Assembly (NCBI RefSeq): GCF_035582795.1
Contig: NC_134371.1
Span: 49,083,001-49,147,000, forward strand
Source: Mycteria americana
Taxonomy: Eukaryota; Chordata; Aves; Ciconiiformes; Ciconiidae
DNA length: 64,000 bases
Direction: 5' to 3'
The notes beneath the pieces were generated by a model, which worked only from the letters and a program-made list of their open reading frames with translations, was not told the DNA's origin and searched no databases. Shown in pieces: positions 26,101-38,280 of the stretch (its first letter is position 1; each line of letters opens with the position of its first letter). The position numbers and the translations under genes were made by a program.

Positions 26101-26122
26101 AAAAAAAAAGGGGGGGGGGGGG
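26101..26122 (+). repeat. A9-G13 homopolymer junction
   Basis: Nine A are followed directly by thirteen G. Long G runs are error-prone in sequencing, so the exact length is uncertain. Confidence 0.85.
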
Positions 26123-27477
26123 AAGCCCCTCTCTTCTTCATTTTGGATTTTTTAGCTTTCTCATTTGTTGCCAATAGTTTCCAGAAAATTCTTTTGTAGA
26201 GACGCACCTAGCTCCATATAAATGCAAACAATAACTGTGAATATTGCGTTTGTAACTTCCAGAAGGTGCTGTGGTATTGGAGGATATATTCTTACAAGTC
26301 GCTATTCTACATCTTTTCAGCTTTCCAGGGGAAAGGATGAAGAACGGATTGGTTACTTTTCAAGAATGATGGGCATCAAGTTCATCAGTGACTTTTTGAA
26401 AAGGCTTATGGGTGACATAGTGCACAAACTTGATTAGCTCTAATGTAATTATCTTTGTTAGCTTTTGTGATGTAACTCGATGTATGTCATTGTGCATCGC
26501 TTTGACAAAGTAATGTTAGGAAGACAGTCAAAAGAGCCAAATAGTCCCAGATTTATGCCCTTTTGAGAAGTGACTAAGACATTTTGAATCCTATAAGTCA
26601 ATAGACCTTTATACTTCTAAATCACCTAGTATATCTTTGAAAATATGACCTTTAATACAGTCCCATCTTTCCAAACAGCTTCAGGGATCATCCCAGAGTT
26701 TCCAGATACATTTGGAGTCAAATAAAATGAGGAACTGCTGAGTTCAGCTTCAAACTGAGAAAGAATAAATCACAAGATATGAAAAAAAGAAAGTTCCAGG
26801 ACTAAAGCTTTTCAAAACAATGTGATTTTACTGTATTATCATATCCCACGAGTTCTTCAGTCACATGAAAATTTGAAGCATATAAGTGATCTAACTGACA
26901 AAGTGTGACTATTGCTAGTCTTTAGGAAAATGTTTCAATAACTCATTGACCTGCAGCTGTTTAAATTTATTGTCTAAAATATCTTCCTTCTTTTTCTTGA
27001 TATTGTCAAATTTTTCGTAAGTGAAAGAATTTTTAATATTCAACTTTGTAGCATTTGAAACCAGCCTGAAATAGATCATTTTATGAGAGTTTTATAAACT
27101 TCATTTAAACTGAATCCAAGGAAATGGGAAAAAAAAGTATTGCAGATGAACAATTTTTAAGGGATTGGGAGGAAGAGACACCCGTATGTAAAGGAATGTT
27201 TAGTATCAAACATATAAATAGCTCTAGCTGACAGCAGAACAATAACTTCAAAAGATCACAAATTATTCTCAAATTTTAATAAAAAAGGAAGCTAGATTTA
27301 TTCCATTCTGGATAAGAAAGGATGGATTAATTCTGTTCTTCTTTAAGCATTTTTCAGACATGCTTAACTTTTGATTTCAATGTTTTTAATCCTGATTTGC
27401 ACTAATAAAAACTAGGTGCAAATGAGTGCTGATGAGTCTGTACTGAAGTTAAAGGAATAGTTAAAAATGTCTGTGAA

Positions 27478-27505
27478 CATTCATTTAAATTCATTCATTT
27501 AAATT
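27478..27505 (+). repeat. Perfect 14-bp tandem duplication
   Basis: The unit CATTCATTTAAATT occurs twice back to back. Each copy carries the palindrome ATTTAAAT. Confidence 0.85.
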
Positions 27506-30500
27506 CAGAAATTAACTCCCAAGTTGATCATGTCTATGACTCTTTCTGAATTTGCTCTCTATGAGCATACAAGCACTTGAAATTGTCTTTCATGAATATT
27601 TGCAAAAGCAAATTTTCAATTAGACTTTTCAGATACTTGCAGAAAATAAATTTTATTTAATTGTGAGATTTGGATTTCACATTGTGTTGCCTGACATTTG
27701 TGATCTATTGTATGGGACTGCTGCATACTTGAAGGACTTCAGGAAGGTTTTGGCTGGATGGAGCACTTTGGAGAACCTTTACCTTGTGAAATGCAGGATT
27801 CATCAAGAGGCAGAAACAAATTAGAAGATATAAGAAAATAAGAAACTGTGCAGATTTCAAATTTTTCTTTGAGGAATTTTTTTTTTAGTGTATTGAACAT
27901 TGTACTTCAGCATGAAGTGAATCTCAGAAGCCAATTTCTCCTCATTTGTGCTGTCAGGAGATTGTCGCTGGCTAGTTCAGTGACTATGTCCAAGCAGAAT
28001 AATTTTAAGAGAGTGGTTGGGGTTATTTTTAACCATTTAAGACACAAGAATCGTGATAGAATGCAATGGCTGATATTTTGGGGTAACTTAGAGAAAGTGG
28101 TGTACATGCAATGACTGTCATTGGAACTCCAAAATGTGATGTGTGGTTTCAATTAGAAGTTAACTTCAAGTAAGAAGCCTTAACTCTAATAAGATGTTCG
28201 TATAAAACAGTTCTCATGGTGTATCAAGTTTAAGCATAATCTTGAGCATCTTGTGACTTGCAGGAAGGCCTGAAGCTGAAAAGAATATTCTCACTAAGGA
28301 ATATGATAGAAATGACAGTTCAGCAAACCTTCTGTAGCAGGGGAAGAAACCAACCCCAGCGGGCGAGGCAGGAGGACGGGACATGTCCTGCTTGGCACAC
28401 GTACGTTTGTATTCCCAGAAACAAGGAGGGGAAGGAAGGATGCCCAGCCTCTCCATGGACCCAGTGGGATCGGTTCTGGCCGATGCACAAGGACGCTGGG
28501 AGGAGAAGCCGCTGGCAGCCCACAGAGGTGCCCGCAGGACCCCCTGGGCTAGTCTGGAGGAGGTGAGCTCATCCACCTTGAACGAGGGAAAGGTGCTGCT
28601 CAGGGTGAAGAGCCCGGGTGAGGTTTGGACCTGTAATTGCCAGCCCACTGTGCTGCTGATCTTGCGGGGCCTAGGAGAGGTCCTTATTGATAACTGCAGT
28701 CTAGAAACGCACTTTTTTATTTTAGTTATTTTTTATTTTGTGAGTTTATCCAAGAGTCTAACCACTTATTTGGCTGGACTAATTGTGTCCTGATTTCATC
28801 TTTTACCTTGTCAAGTGAAAGGCACATTCCTTATGGCTGATTCAAGGCACTTTCTTACTTGGGGAGCAAAGAACTGAAGTACCCGCTAGCGCACAGGTAT
28901 TCCCTCGGAGCAGGGGAGTGGTTTCCCACCTAGTTACTAGAGCCAGCTTCAGGGCAGGTAACAGGCAGCGCTGGGTCAGTCTCCTCGGCAGGCGCAGCCA
29001 GTGCTTCTAACAAGCAGCAGGCGAGGGGGAGATTGTTTATGATGCAGAAGGTACCCTAAGAGGGTCGTGCAGCTCAAAAGATACCAGATCAGGTTTCTGA
29101 AACGGAGACAACTAAATTATTCAGCATGAACAGTCTTCGCTTGCAAAGGTGCTGAGTACCTTGAATCCCACGTTTAAATATTCTGCAAGCTAAAATACTA
29201 CTTATTGGAAGAAATTTGTGAGTAATTGAAAGCCAGGGATTATTTGGGGAGTTTTCTCAGTGATTTGTAGACAATTTATAAACAAGAAAAGAAGGATGAA
29301 TAAATTATTTTATTATGTATTACTTCATCTTTAGTTTTGATAGTGAGGGAATCCAGCCCCAGTGCCTAGAAGGCATACATGCCAAGGATTGGGTTTCCTG
29401 TGTAAAAGCTATACAACGTGATAACACAGTTGTACTGCATATTCAGTTTTGATATGTAACCTTTTAAATAAATTGGAATACTCTTTGTGCCTACACTGGC
29501 ACACACAGAGAGATCATAAACAATAATTTTGTAAAGGTCACTTTCTCACTAAGCGCTTAGAGCTCGTGGCAAGAGCAGTATAGGGCTATTAAAGGACCTT
29601 TATGCTTCTATTTTTTGGTGGGTGTTAATATTTTTGCAGCTTTGAAGCTCTGTTTAATATAAAGGCTCTGTAGTCTTTCATGCCGTGGGTCGGTCTGTGC
29701 AGCCCCGTGCCACGGGCCCCTGTGCTGCCGTCCCGTGCTGCAGGGCTGGCAGCGAGTGCCCGCGCTGGCTGCAGGGTCCGGGGGGTTACTCGAGGAGGCA
29801 GCGTGATGCAGCACGACTGAGGCTGGCAGCATCCTTCCTGCTGCGGATGAGGGGGAACGCAGCAAGATCCAAACCGCGGAAGGCTGCTGACCTTTTGTGT
29901 CAGTAGCATCTCAGAACAACCAGGTATCTCACCAGTTTAGTGTCCTCGGGAACCTGGGCAATACATGAGTGCCAATAGTGGCTGAGGGACCTGCACAAGG
30001 CGAGAGGTAGCGGGTGCCCGCCGAGCTCCATCCAGCTGCATAGCACATTGCTCAGCTGTTCCTGCTGTTGCCTTCGAAGGCGCTAATGAAGTTGTTGGTA
30101 GAACCATTTTATTTTGGTCCGGTGGAAAACTTGTTCTCTTGGTCTTGCTTGTCTTCAGCAAAGTATTTTGTCTCAGAGGAAATTTCTGGAAGCTCATAGT
30201 CTGTCCAACCAACATTAAAACCAGCTATATCTGCGGGTCTTTAGAAACAAAGGCACATTTTGTTACAAACTCCCCTTTATATTATACCTGCTGGGCTGTT
30301 CTTCTTTCCTGTGATTGACAAGATAGCCTAAATCAATATCCTTTTATTTTCAGACCTCTATTATTTTAAGGAAATCCACATCTGTCTTGCTGACAGTGTA
30401 GGGGAAAGTTATTCCCCACTGTAGTGGCATCAGAGGACACCCTCGGCAGGGTAAGTGGAGTCTATCTGGTGTCATCAAAATAGCCCCTGGCCTGTGGGTG

Positions 30501-30535
30501 TATGTGGCATTTGGGGCCCTCTGCTCCACAGGAGA

Positions 30536-30910
30536 GTCGAGCAGGAGGCTGAGACGTTGCGTTTTAACTCTGAGGAGATGTTTTCTCTCCAATGCTGCCT
30601 GCTGGTGCAAAGCCACTGCGGCTCGTCGAAAGAACGGGACGTTTGTAAGGCTATTGGCAATACGCAGAGGTGTTGTAATTAGCAACCACCACGGTGTGCC
30701 TGGGGAAAGGATGCTTGACCTTGCAGGCACGGCCTCTCTAGCGGGGAGAGGTCAGCGCTGCCTGCCACAGGAGGCAGCTCGTCCGTCTGCTCGCGGGGAC
30801 TCTGCCGCAGCTGCGGTCGCCCCCGTCACGGACACGGCGCTACGCAGAGCTGGGGCCGGAGCAGGGGCAGCAGCCCGGGTACCCACCAGCTTCTGCTGCT
30901 GGCATCCGTG
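30536..30910. other. Orphan CpG-rich patch
   Basis: By hand count about 27 CpGs occur in roughly 360 bases, densest at 30730-30890. On the plus strand a 150-codon frame (30498-30950) crosses it; its Ala/Arg-rich translation is what GC-rich composition gives and has no recognisable domain. No splice structure or homology is seen. Confidence 0.55.
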
Positions 30911-32285
30911 CTGCTGTGGTGTTTATTCAATACCTAGGAATTTTATTTAAAATTATTTCAGTTCTCTCTCAGCAAGAAGCCCTTGAATGTATGATTCAAA
31001 GCTTTGATTTTCTCTTCTGTGGAAGACCCGTGCCTAGCACCAGTCTGTGATCTCAGGGAGGCTACATGCGCTCAACAACAGAGATGTGTCGGCCCAAAAG
31101 TTTAAATTACCCAGGTGACTCTTATCCTGGAAAATCTCTTCACTATTTGTGTAGGCAAGCTGATAAAAATCAGTATCTCCCAAATTTAAAGTATCAGTGA
31201 GAGTTTGTTGCTAGCCCCTCCTGCATAAGCATGGACAATCCTATTAATAGATTGTCTATTTTATGCGATTCTTAATAACTCATCTAAATTTTAACAGATT
31301 TGCATGACAGAATTTTAAACAAGGTCATATTTTCTATGGCATTATAAAAGTATGTATTTGTACTTTTTCCACATCACTCCACAGACTGTAACTGTTTTTT
31401 CCTCAAGCTGATGCATTGTGGCTAGTGATTTTACTCCTTTGGCAGCATTCGTCTGACCTTCCGTACGGGCCCTGATCCCTCAGTTGAAAGGAATTTTTGG
31501 TAAGATACTACATAATCTTCCCAGAAAAGGGATAGGACTTCAATCTCATAATATGGAATAAAAGATATAATTTCCCTCGTGATTGATAAGCATCATTTGT
31601 AAATGAACCTGCTTTGTGGAATGGTGAAAAATGGTTGGAGCAGTTAAAAAATGGATTGAATATGGAGAAAACACATTCCCATAAGAAAGAATATAAATTT
31701 GTAAATGGGGAATACGAAATGATTTTTAGACATTGAATTAACAAATTAATTTGGCTGACATTACCTCCAATTTACATAGAAACAATTTTTCACATTTTTC
31801 ATGTAGACCATTTTCTATGTTCTGCTGTGACTGAGGGAAAAACAAAGCAGATGAATCCTTTAAGGCAAGAGGAAGGCATCCTGAAAGTCATTTTAACTCA
31901 TTCCAAGAGTTGTGCAGCGGGCAGAGATTCAGGGAATGACAAAGGCATGCACAGAGGGAGGCAGCGATGCCAGGGTAACAGCTGGTATCTGAAAAAGCCC
32001 AGTTTGCTGTTCCCGTTAGTACTCTGCGCGGAGGCTGGGGTGGAGCTGTTCGCTCATCAGGCTGGGCTCTAGCAAGGATACTGCTGTGGAGATGCTGGTC
32101 TGAAACTCATGGCTGGTGAGGCCCCAACTGGTTGGGATCGAGCACAGCAAAAACAGATCCTAGCTCCACACTGCCATGGAGAGGCGGAAAGCCAGTTCCT
32201 TGCTTGGCCGCATGGACGCGGTGGGAATGGCCGCACCAAAAAAAGGTCTCTGGCGTGGGCTTGTTTCAGTTCTGCTCACACGGTA

Positions 32286-32323
32286 GACATTGCTGCTAGG
32301 CTAGGTGGACATTGCTGCTAGGC
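32286..32323 (+). repeat. 16-bp direct duplication, period 22
   Basis: GACATTGCTGCTAGGC occurs at 32286-32301 and exactly again at 32308-32323, separated by TAGGTG. This is a recent-looking local duplication. Confidence 0.85.
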
Positions 32324-32791
32324 ACGGGCCCATCTGTATTCTTCTGTCTCTTCTGTCACAAGACTCTGAAGCAAATTTTTGATTTGTGGCTCTTTGTTTC
32401 TCTAATTCTTTCTGAACACCCCAAAGCTGAACAGCTGGTGGAGGCCAAAGACACCTGTTTAAGGCACCAGTTCCACAAACAAACCACAGCACGGTTATGT
32501 TATGTGATAACAAAGTCCAGTGTGCTTTGGTACAGGAGGACCCAGGTGAACATCTTGGCAGGTGCAGCTCATCTGCACAGTCCAGCTCCTGAGCCCCACC
32601 GAATGGCCCGGAACAGCCACAGGCAGCAGCTTGTTTTGAGGCTGGGGATGGTGGCTGTCTGGTTCCTCCTCCTCTCGCTGCATCCTGCCCCATCTTCTAG
32701 GTGAGAAACACCCATTTACTCTTCCTAGATCAAACTGTAACTAGTCCATAATGAGACACACTGGTATCCTTTCTTCCTACTCAGGCACATA

Positions 32792-32842
32792 AAAAACTCG
32801 GTGAGTTTTTCCAGGCTGAAAAACTCGCTGAGTTGAGCCTGG
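32792..32842. repeat. Twin adjacent hairpins built from a 27-bp direct repeat
   Basis: First hairpin: AAAAACTC, loop GGT, GAGTTTTT (32792-32810). Second hairpin: outer arms CCAGGCT/AGCCTGG (32811-32817 and 32836-32842) and inner arms AACTC/GAGTT around GCT. Read as direct repeats, 32792-32818 and 32819-32842 are two diverged copies of one unit with the shared core AACTCGSTGAGTT. Confidence 0.8.
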
Positions 32843-35800
32843 CACGGTGGCACTACGTGACCAAAGTGCAAATATGCCTAAATTCAGGACTTCAATTTAA
32901 CTCACTGTTGTAGGGACATTTCAGACAGAAGACAGAGAACGATACATGAATCTACATGAATCCAAAAGACAATGTATGTATAAAAACTCTAATAAATATT
33001 TCTGATTTCTTCCAAAGGCAGTTTAACAAAAAAGTTCAATAGCTCTGCTGTCATATTCTGTTTCAACATTGAAGTTCAGCAGCAAACTATGTGAAATCGG
33101 CCATTCACATTAACTGTGGCCAGAGGAAAGAAATGATAGCGAGAAGATACTAGGAAGAGAGAAGCAGAAAAATAGGTTGCCCATTCTCCTTTCTTTCATC
33201 TCTTGCGCAGTTTGGCAGAGGGTTTGGGAAGGGGCTTTTCGCCTCTTCAGGGAGAGACATAAACTTGGACCACACAGTCTCAGACTCTGCCAGCTTGTCA
33301 TTCAGCTCATGCATTCAAGATGTTGCATATTAATAGCACTCCCTGATGGCTGGTGGATAGGGGTCTCCCCACCTATACAAAGTAAGCCTCTTGGCACAAC
33401 AAAGTACAAAAGAGGCCCACACAGGAAAAAAAATGCACTTGAGAACTGGTTTGGAGAAACTCTGCACAGATGCTTATGTGCAGATGCATATTTCAGATGT
33501 TCTTTTTCCTGATTAGCATGCAGCAAACTCACCTGTTTTGCTGCCTAGAGGAGTCACAGCAGAAATGGAGAAACATCTGCATGAGTTCAGTTCTTTCTCC
33601 CTATGAATATGATTTCCACAGCACCCTTTTCCAATTGCCCTTCTGTGTAGCCACTGACACCCTTTTCAACCTCGCTCTTGGACATGCCTAAGCCAGCAAA
33701 CACAGGGTGGTACTTCAGGATGGAGACAAAGCATGAACAGTGCAGGGAGCTGTATGTTGGGAAGGGGAGAAGGGAATGGGTGGGTGGACTGATCGCACAG
33801 CTCTTACTGTGCAGGTCCATTGGGGATGCTCAGGCTGGATGGGTTCTGGCATGGCTGAGATAGGAGGATGAGCTCCCAGGACCTGGGCGAAAAGCTGGCA
33901 TTCCTGATCTGCAAATGGTCTGACACTCGTCACGTACGTAGCCTTACCTGAGGTCTGGTCATGGAATCCAAGCAAATGAACCAGCCTGCTTGCCCCCAGC
34001 GCCTGCAGCGTGCTGGTTACCATAAGCGTCTGCTCTTAATTCTCACACTGAGCTGTACAGGCAGATCCTATGTACGCCAGAGGAATACATTTCCTTTGTG
34101 CTCTGCTCCATTGTAGCTTACTCCAATGGCAGAAAGCACAGCTCAGTTCTAACCATGTGTTTTGTTAAAATGAGCCTCAGGAGGAGAAGGTGGGGAGAGG
34201 GTTGCTTATACATGTGTGGGTATCTGATGCAATCCACAGTGTGAGCCACGTTTTTCTGGATATTTCAGCATATACTGAGAATGACACGTGAGCAGTCCAA
34301 GCTATTTTCAGAACTGACAGTTTTTCTTTTCACTCCAACAATTGCTTCTTCAATACACTAGAGTATGCAAAGTGCTTCAATAAACTTTTAATTAGGAGTA
34401 GGAGTAACAGTGAAACTAAGAGAAAGCTTTAGCCAAAACGAGAGCTGACCTCAGCTCATACCTGTTTTGCAGGTTTTTGTTAACTTTTTGAAAGAAATCG
34501 CACACCTTAGCATTTGTTGGTTTCTGGCAAGGCTGAAAGCAGGAGTCCTGAAACAGCCTAAGAAAGATTGGTTTTATGATGCTCCTGACCCAGGAAAGAC
34601 CCAGCAGAAATCTGCTCTGATGGGAGTCATGGGCTAAAGCAGTCTGGATATATTTTGATCTGAGCTCTCAGGTACTTCTCTAAACCAAAATATTCAAATG
34701 TTTGAGGTTTTCAAAAAGCCTAAAATCTTCTCAGATCCTTACAACAGAGAACAGATTACAACCAGAAGTCTCCAGATAAATCTGAGATGGATTTTGCTGC
34801 AGTGGCTCTTTCATACTCTTTGACTGAAGTCTGCTGACTGACACCAAGAATGCAAATATGCTGTGGAAGGGGTCTCTATTTTTTCTTAAGCTGTCTAAAT
34901 CAATTGGGTGTTTGAGGTGTGGCAGTGTATTTCCTTAGAACTTTATTTCTTTCTATTACCCTCCTGACAAAAGTAAGCAATCCCTTTGGAGTTTGCAAAG
35001 GAAAATGTGTCCCACAGAGCTAATGCTGTGTGCACTACATGTAGAAAGATATGTTTAATGAAAGATGAGAAATTATGGATCAAATAATGATGTGGAAGCC
35101 ACTCTCACAAACAATGAAGATCATTCTGGATGCACTCCAAATATCATTACTATTGTTTAATTTCAACTCCAGTCCTGCATCTGCTTAAGATAGTGTCAAA
35201 GATAATAATCTCACCAGACAGATACAAAATACAAAACTGAAATTACGTTGCTCAATTATTTTGTTTACTAGTGGTGTTAAACTACTGTTTTTGTCTGAAT
35301 CATGCAGGAGAGCTATGATTTCTACCTTCAAACTCCTCTGAAAATGCAGCAGTTTAGCATCAATACCTATTTCTTTCCAGATTACGTTATATGAATGAGT
35401 TTGATAGGAGTCACCATGGTGAGGAAAGGATAATGTAATTTCAGGTAAGAGTTCTTCATAATGAATTCATTCCTTACACCATGTTAACACCCACACATGG
35501 AATTAGGGACCTTTGTAACACAATGCAACAATTTACTAGAAATCACAAAACACCAATTATAGAATTGGACTGAAATTGGCTGCCAAATCCTCCGTCCTTG
35601 ATAAAAGAAGGATAGGTAAAGTCATGCCAGCACATTTTAACTCCTTCTTAAAAATTCACTTGGGTCCATTGTGTACTTCCTCAGTGATACAGAAGTAGAT
35701 CGACTGCAGTGCTATGTGTATGACATGAAATGGAAAATAAAATAAAAATTAATAGGTCATGAATAGCAGTGAATATGAACTCAGTTTGGATCATATTTAT

Positions 35801-36929
35801 TTAAATAATTACAGCAGATCGTTAACTTTGAGACTCTCCTGATTTACGCAAGTGACAAAGGAAAGAGTCAGCTTCTATATTGTATATTTAGCTTGATAAA
35901 AGAAAGCCAGCCTGTATGGAAGAAACATGCGACTGAGGTTCCTCAGCTGATATTTTATAAAAGCACAATTAAATGTCAGTATTTTACAAAGAACTCTTAA
36001 ATCCTCAGTCTGAATCTTGTCTGTTTTTACTGGTAGCAGAGTACCAAATTGTAAGCAGAACTGAGCAGGATCTGACTTTCCATCACAGACAGTTAATAAT
36101 TAAATCAAACATTATATTCAACAATAGAACATATGCATCAGCTTCTTTCAAATTGCATTTCCTTCCTGTTAGATCCATTAGTGTAAACCAGACTGCCTTT
36201 AGAAAACCCCTTATTGCTGCTGTCTTTCAGCACAGTTCCTGAAATGGATAATGTGGTGCATATTATGGGCAATTACACAGAACTCCCTAGTGATAGGGTT
36301 TTAGAGTTTCAGAATAAAACAGCTGGAACTACAGGGCTGTAAACTAATCTGAAAAAGAGACAATAGTAAGACATTTAATGCACATTGTTAGAACATGGAC
36401 AAAGACTAGATGTGAAATACTACATATCACCATACCTACTGTATCGCACAGCATCTTCTCTGCAAAATCCTGTTTAACTCTTGAAAGACAAGGCAGTCAA
36501 AAGCCAAAGATTTTGCCACGAACACATGCACACACAGCTGTATAACCCGAGCTAATTGGAAACATTAAAGGAAGAAGTCTTGATCCAGAGCCCTGGTTTT
36601 CTCTTAATGTCAGTGGAGTTTGAATCAAATCCAGAACCCTATTCAAAAATGATAATTTATTAATGAATGCACAATGAATATATACGTAGATATACTAAGA
36701 AACTATGTCTCCATTCCTCTTTTACTGTTTCAATACACTCTGAAAATTTAGCATTTTGGATGCAAAAATTGCATTTGCTCTTGGATATATCAAGACTACT
36801 GCTACAATACTACTGCTAGTGCTTGATCCTCCATCAGTTCAAATTGACGGCAAAGCTCCCATTAATTTTAGTAATACAGCAGTGAATTTTTAGAATAGCA
36901 CATGCATCATTTGGAAGCACAATGACCAT

Positions 36930-36970
36930 GATTACATGTGTAATCACAGTAATTGTGCACACAATTACTG
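36930..36970. repeat. Two adjacent perfect palindromes containing homeodomain-type TAAT cores
   Basis: GATTACA-TG-TGTAATC (36930-36945) is followed after one base by CAGTAATTGTG-CA-CACAATTACTG (36947-36970), an exact inverted repeat with 11-bp arms. The arms contain TAATC and TAATT cores in opposed orientation. The surrounding 36830-36980 stretch is unique-looking and has the texture of a conserved non-coding element, but conservation cannot be judged here. Confidence 0.85.
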
Positions 36971-37408
36971 GTTGGGTATCTAACTGCCTTTCAAAAATCA
37001 GTTGCTCTACTTGCATGTATACTCACAGCAGTCGCTTGTGCAAATACACTGCAGCCCAGAGCATCCCTACCTCTGTGCTCGCCACTGAAATCGTACAGAA
37101 GAGGGCTGTCTGTGGCAGTAGGTATGTGGGATAGAGAAGCATATGTTTATGTTGCGGTGGTGTGAACAATAAATAAGAAAGGAAGAGAAATGGTTGCAGT
37201 GTCTCTTTGGGGAAGTAAAAATGTGAAATTACTTCAACTAATTTTTCAAAAGGACAGAGACTGATTTTCACGAGCTCCTTTCTTGTGAGCCTCCTTATCA
37301 GCAGGGTCCAGCAGGCATCAGCAAGTTAGTTAATGCTGTGGCAAAATAATCAAATAATTTAGCAAATAACAGCAGCATACTGAAATAAAATAAAAAATAA
37401 AATTAACA

Positions 37409-37426
37409 CCCCCCCCAAAAAAAAAA
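37409..37426 (+). repeat. C8-A10 homopolymer junction
   Basis: Eight C are followed by ten A. The stretch is low complexity, with no sign that it is a poly-A tail of an inserted element. Confidence 0.85.
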
Positions 37427-37974
37427 TACCCCAAGGCTGAGTAAAATTTTGCAGCTTAAAAAATTCAGAAAAAAATTCAAATATTCAACATAGTGTGCTG
37501 TGAGTTTCTTACATTGCAGAACCTGAAAACCAGCTGTCGTGGCAAGCTCTAGTTTAAAAGGTGACTCCTTTTGCTCAGGAGATTGATTTTTATAGTCATA
37601 GCGGTATATAAAAGCACATCCTCTGTAGATAGTGATAAGACTTCCGGATCCATCCTTTCACTCAGCAAAATGGTAGCAGGAGAAAATTTGACACAAACCA
37701 TTTTATTCAGCTGTCCCTTACAGTCATGGCTTCCCTCTTCCCCTGGAGAGCGATGAGTCTGCTTTCCTTTTCCAATAACAGTTTTACGACCCCACGTTAG
37801 AAGGGAGCAAGGAGCTGGACAGGCTGGGCCTGGCTGCTGAGGCGTCTGTGTGAGGGAAGGCTGGGCGAAAAGTCAACATCAGGGAAAGCAGATGTAAATC
37901 AAAAGCCAGGGAATACCCTCTTCCTGGGGGAGAAATGGACCCTCTTTTAGAAGATAAAAACGCCAGGGCTTGTG

Positions 37975-38280
37975 TTAGGGTAAGCCGGTAGCACGTCTTC
38001 AGGAATCGCCCCTCACGGTGCGGGGACAGGCGACTGCGCTCGCACGGAGGGCCTGGGGCGGAGGGCCTGGGGCGGAGGGCCTGGGGCGGGACGTGGTCCT
38101 GCGCAGCTCGTGAGCACGGGCGCCCCAGCGTTGCCGCCTCCGGCAGCCCTGAATCTAACGTGAAATGAAGCCATCTTTTCAAATGGAAGAATGCTAAAAA
38201 TGGCTGGCTGAACTTTTTACTAGGCTGCATGTCACCGGGGGAGGGCGGCTAGGCTGGGAGGCCTTTAGCGGCCTACACCT
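37975..38280. other. Orphan CpG-rich patch with a 14-bp triplication
   Basis: About 24 CpGs occur in 290 bases, including three perfect tandem copies of GGAGGGCCTGGGGC at 38046-38087. A 148-codon minus-strand frame (37784-38230) spans it without any recognisable domain. No exon is identified. Confidence 0.55.
38046..38087 (+). repeat. Perfect 14-bp unit repeated three times
   Basis: Three identical back-to-back copies of GGAGGGCCTGGGGC, followed by a GGG remnant. It is a minisatellite-type array inside a CpG-rich patch. Because the unit is not a multiple of three, length changes would shift any frame. Confidence 0.9.

Larger units (their letters stand above)
23770..30535. other. Intergenic desert, third segment
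   Basis: No gene is supported. It contains an A9-G13 homopolymer junction at 26101-26122, a perfect 14-bp tandem duplication at 27478-27505, and GC-richer spots at about 28340-28670, 28880-29060 and 29690-29890 whose frames (up to 144 codons on the minus strand at 28214-28648) show no known domain. Confidence 0.6.
30911..37974. other. Intergenic desert, fourth segment
   Basis: No gene is supported. It holds a 16-bp direct duplication at 32286-32323, twin hairpins at 32792-32842, twin palindromes at 36930-36970 and a C8-A10 homopolymer junction at 37409-37426. Two opposing 130-codon frames at about 32300-32700 are antisense shadows of each other without known domains. Confidence 0.6.

Noticed and set aside
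28610..28680. Minus-strand GNYR, reminiscent of the CR1 DPGNYRPVSL motif
   Set aside because: The residues before and after do not match CR1 and no other landmarks are in register, so it is taken as chance.
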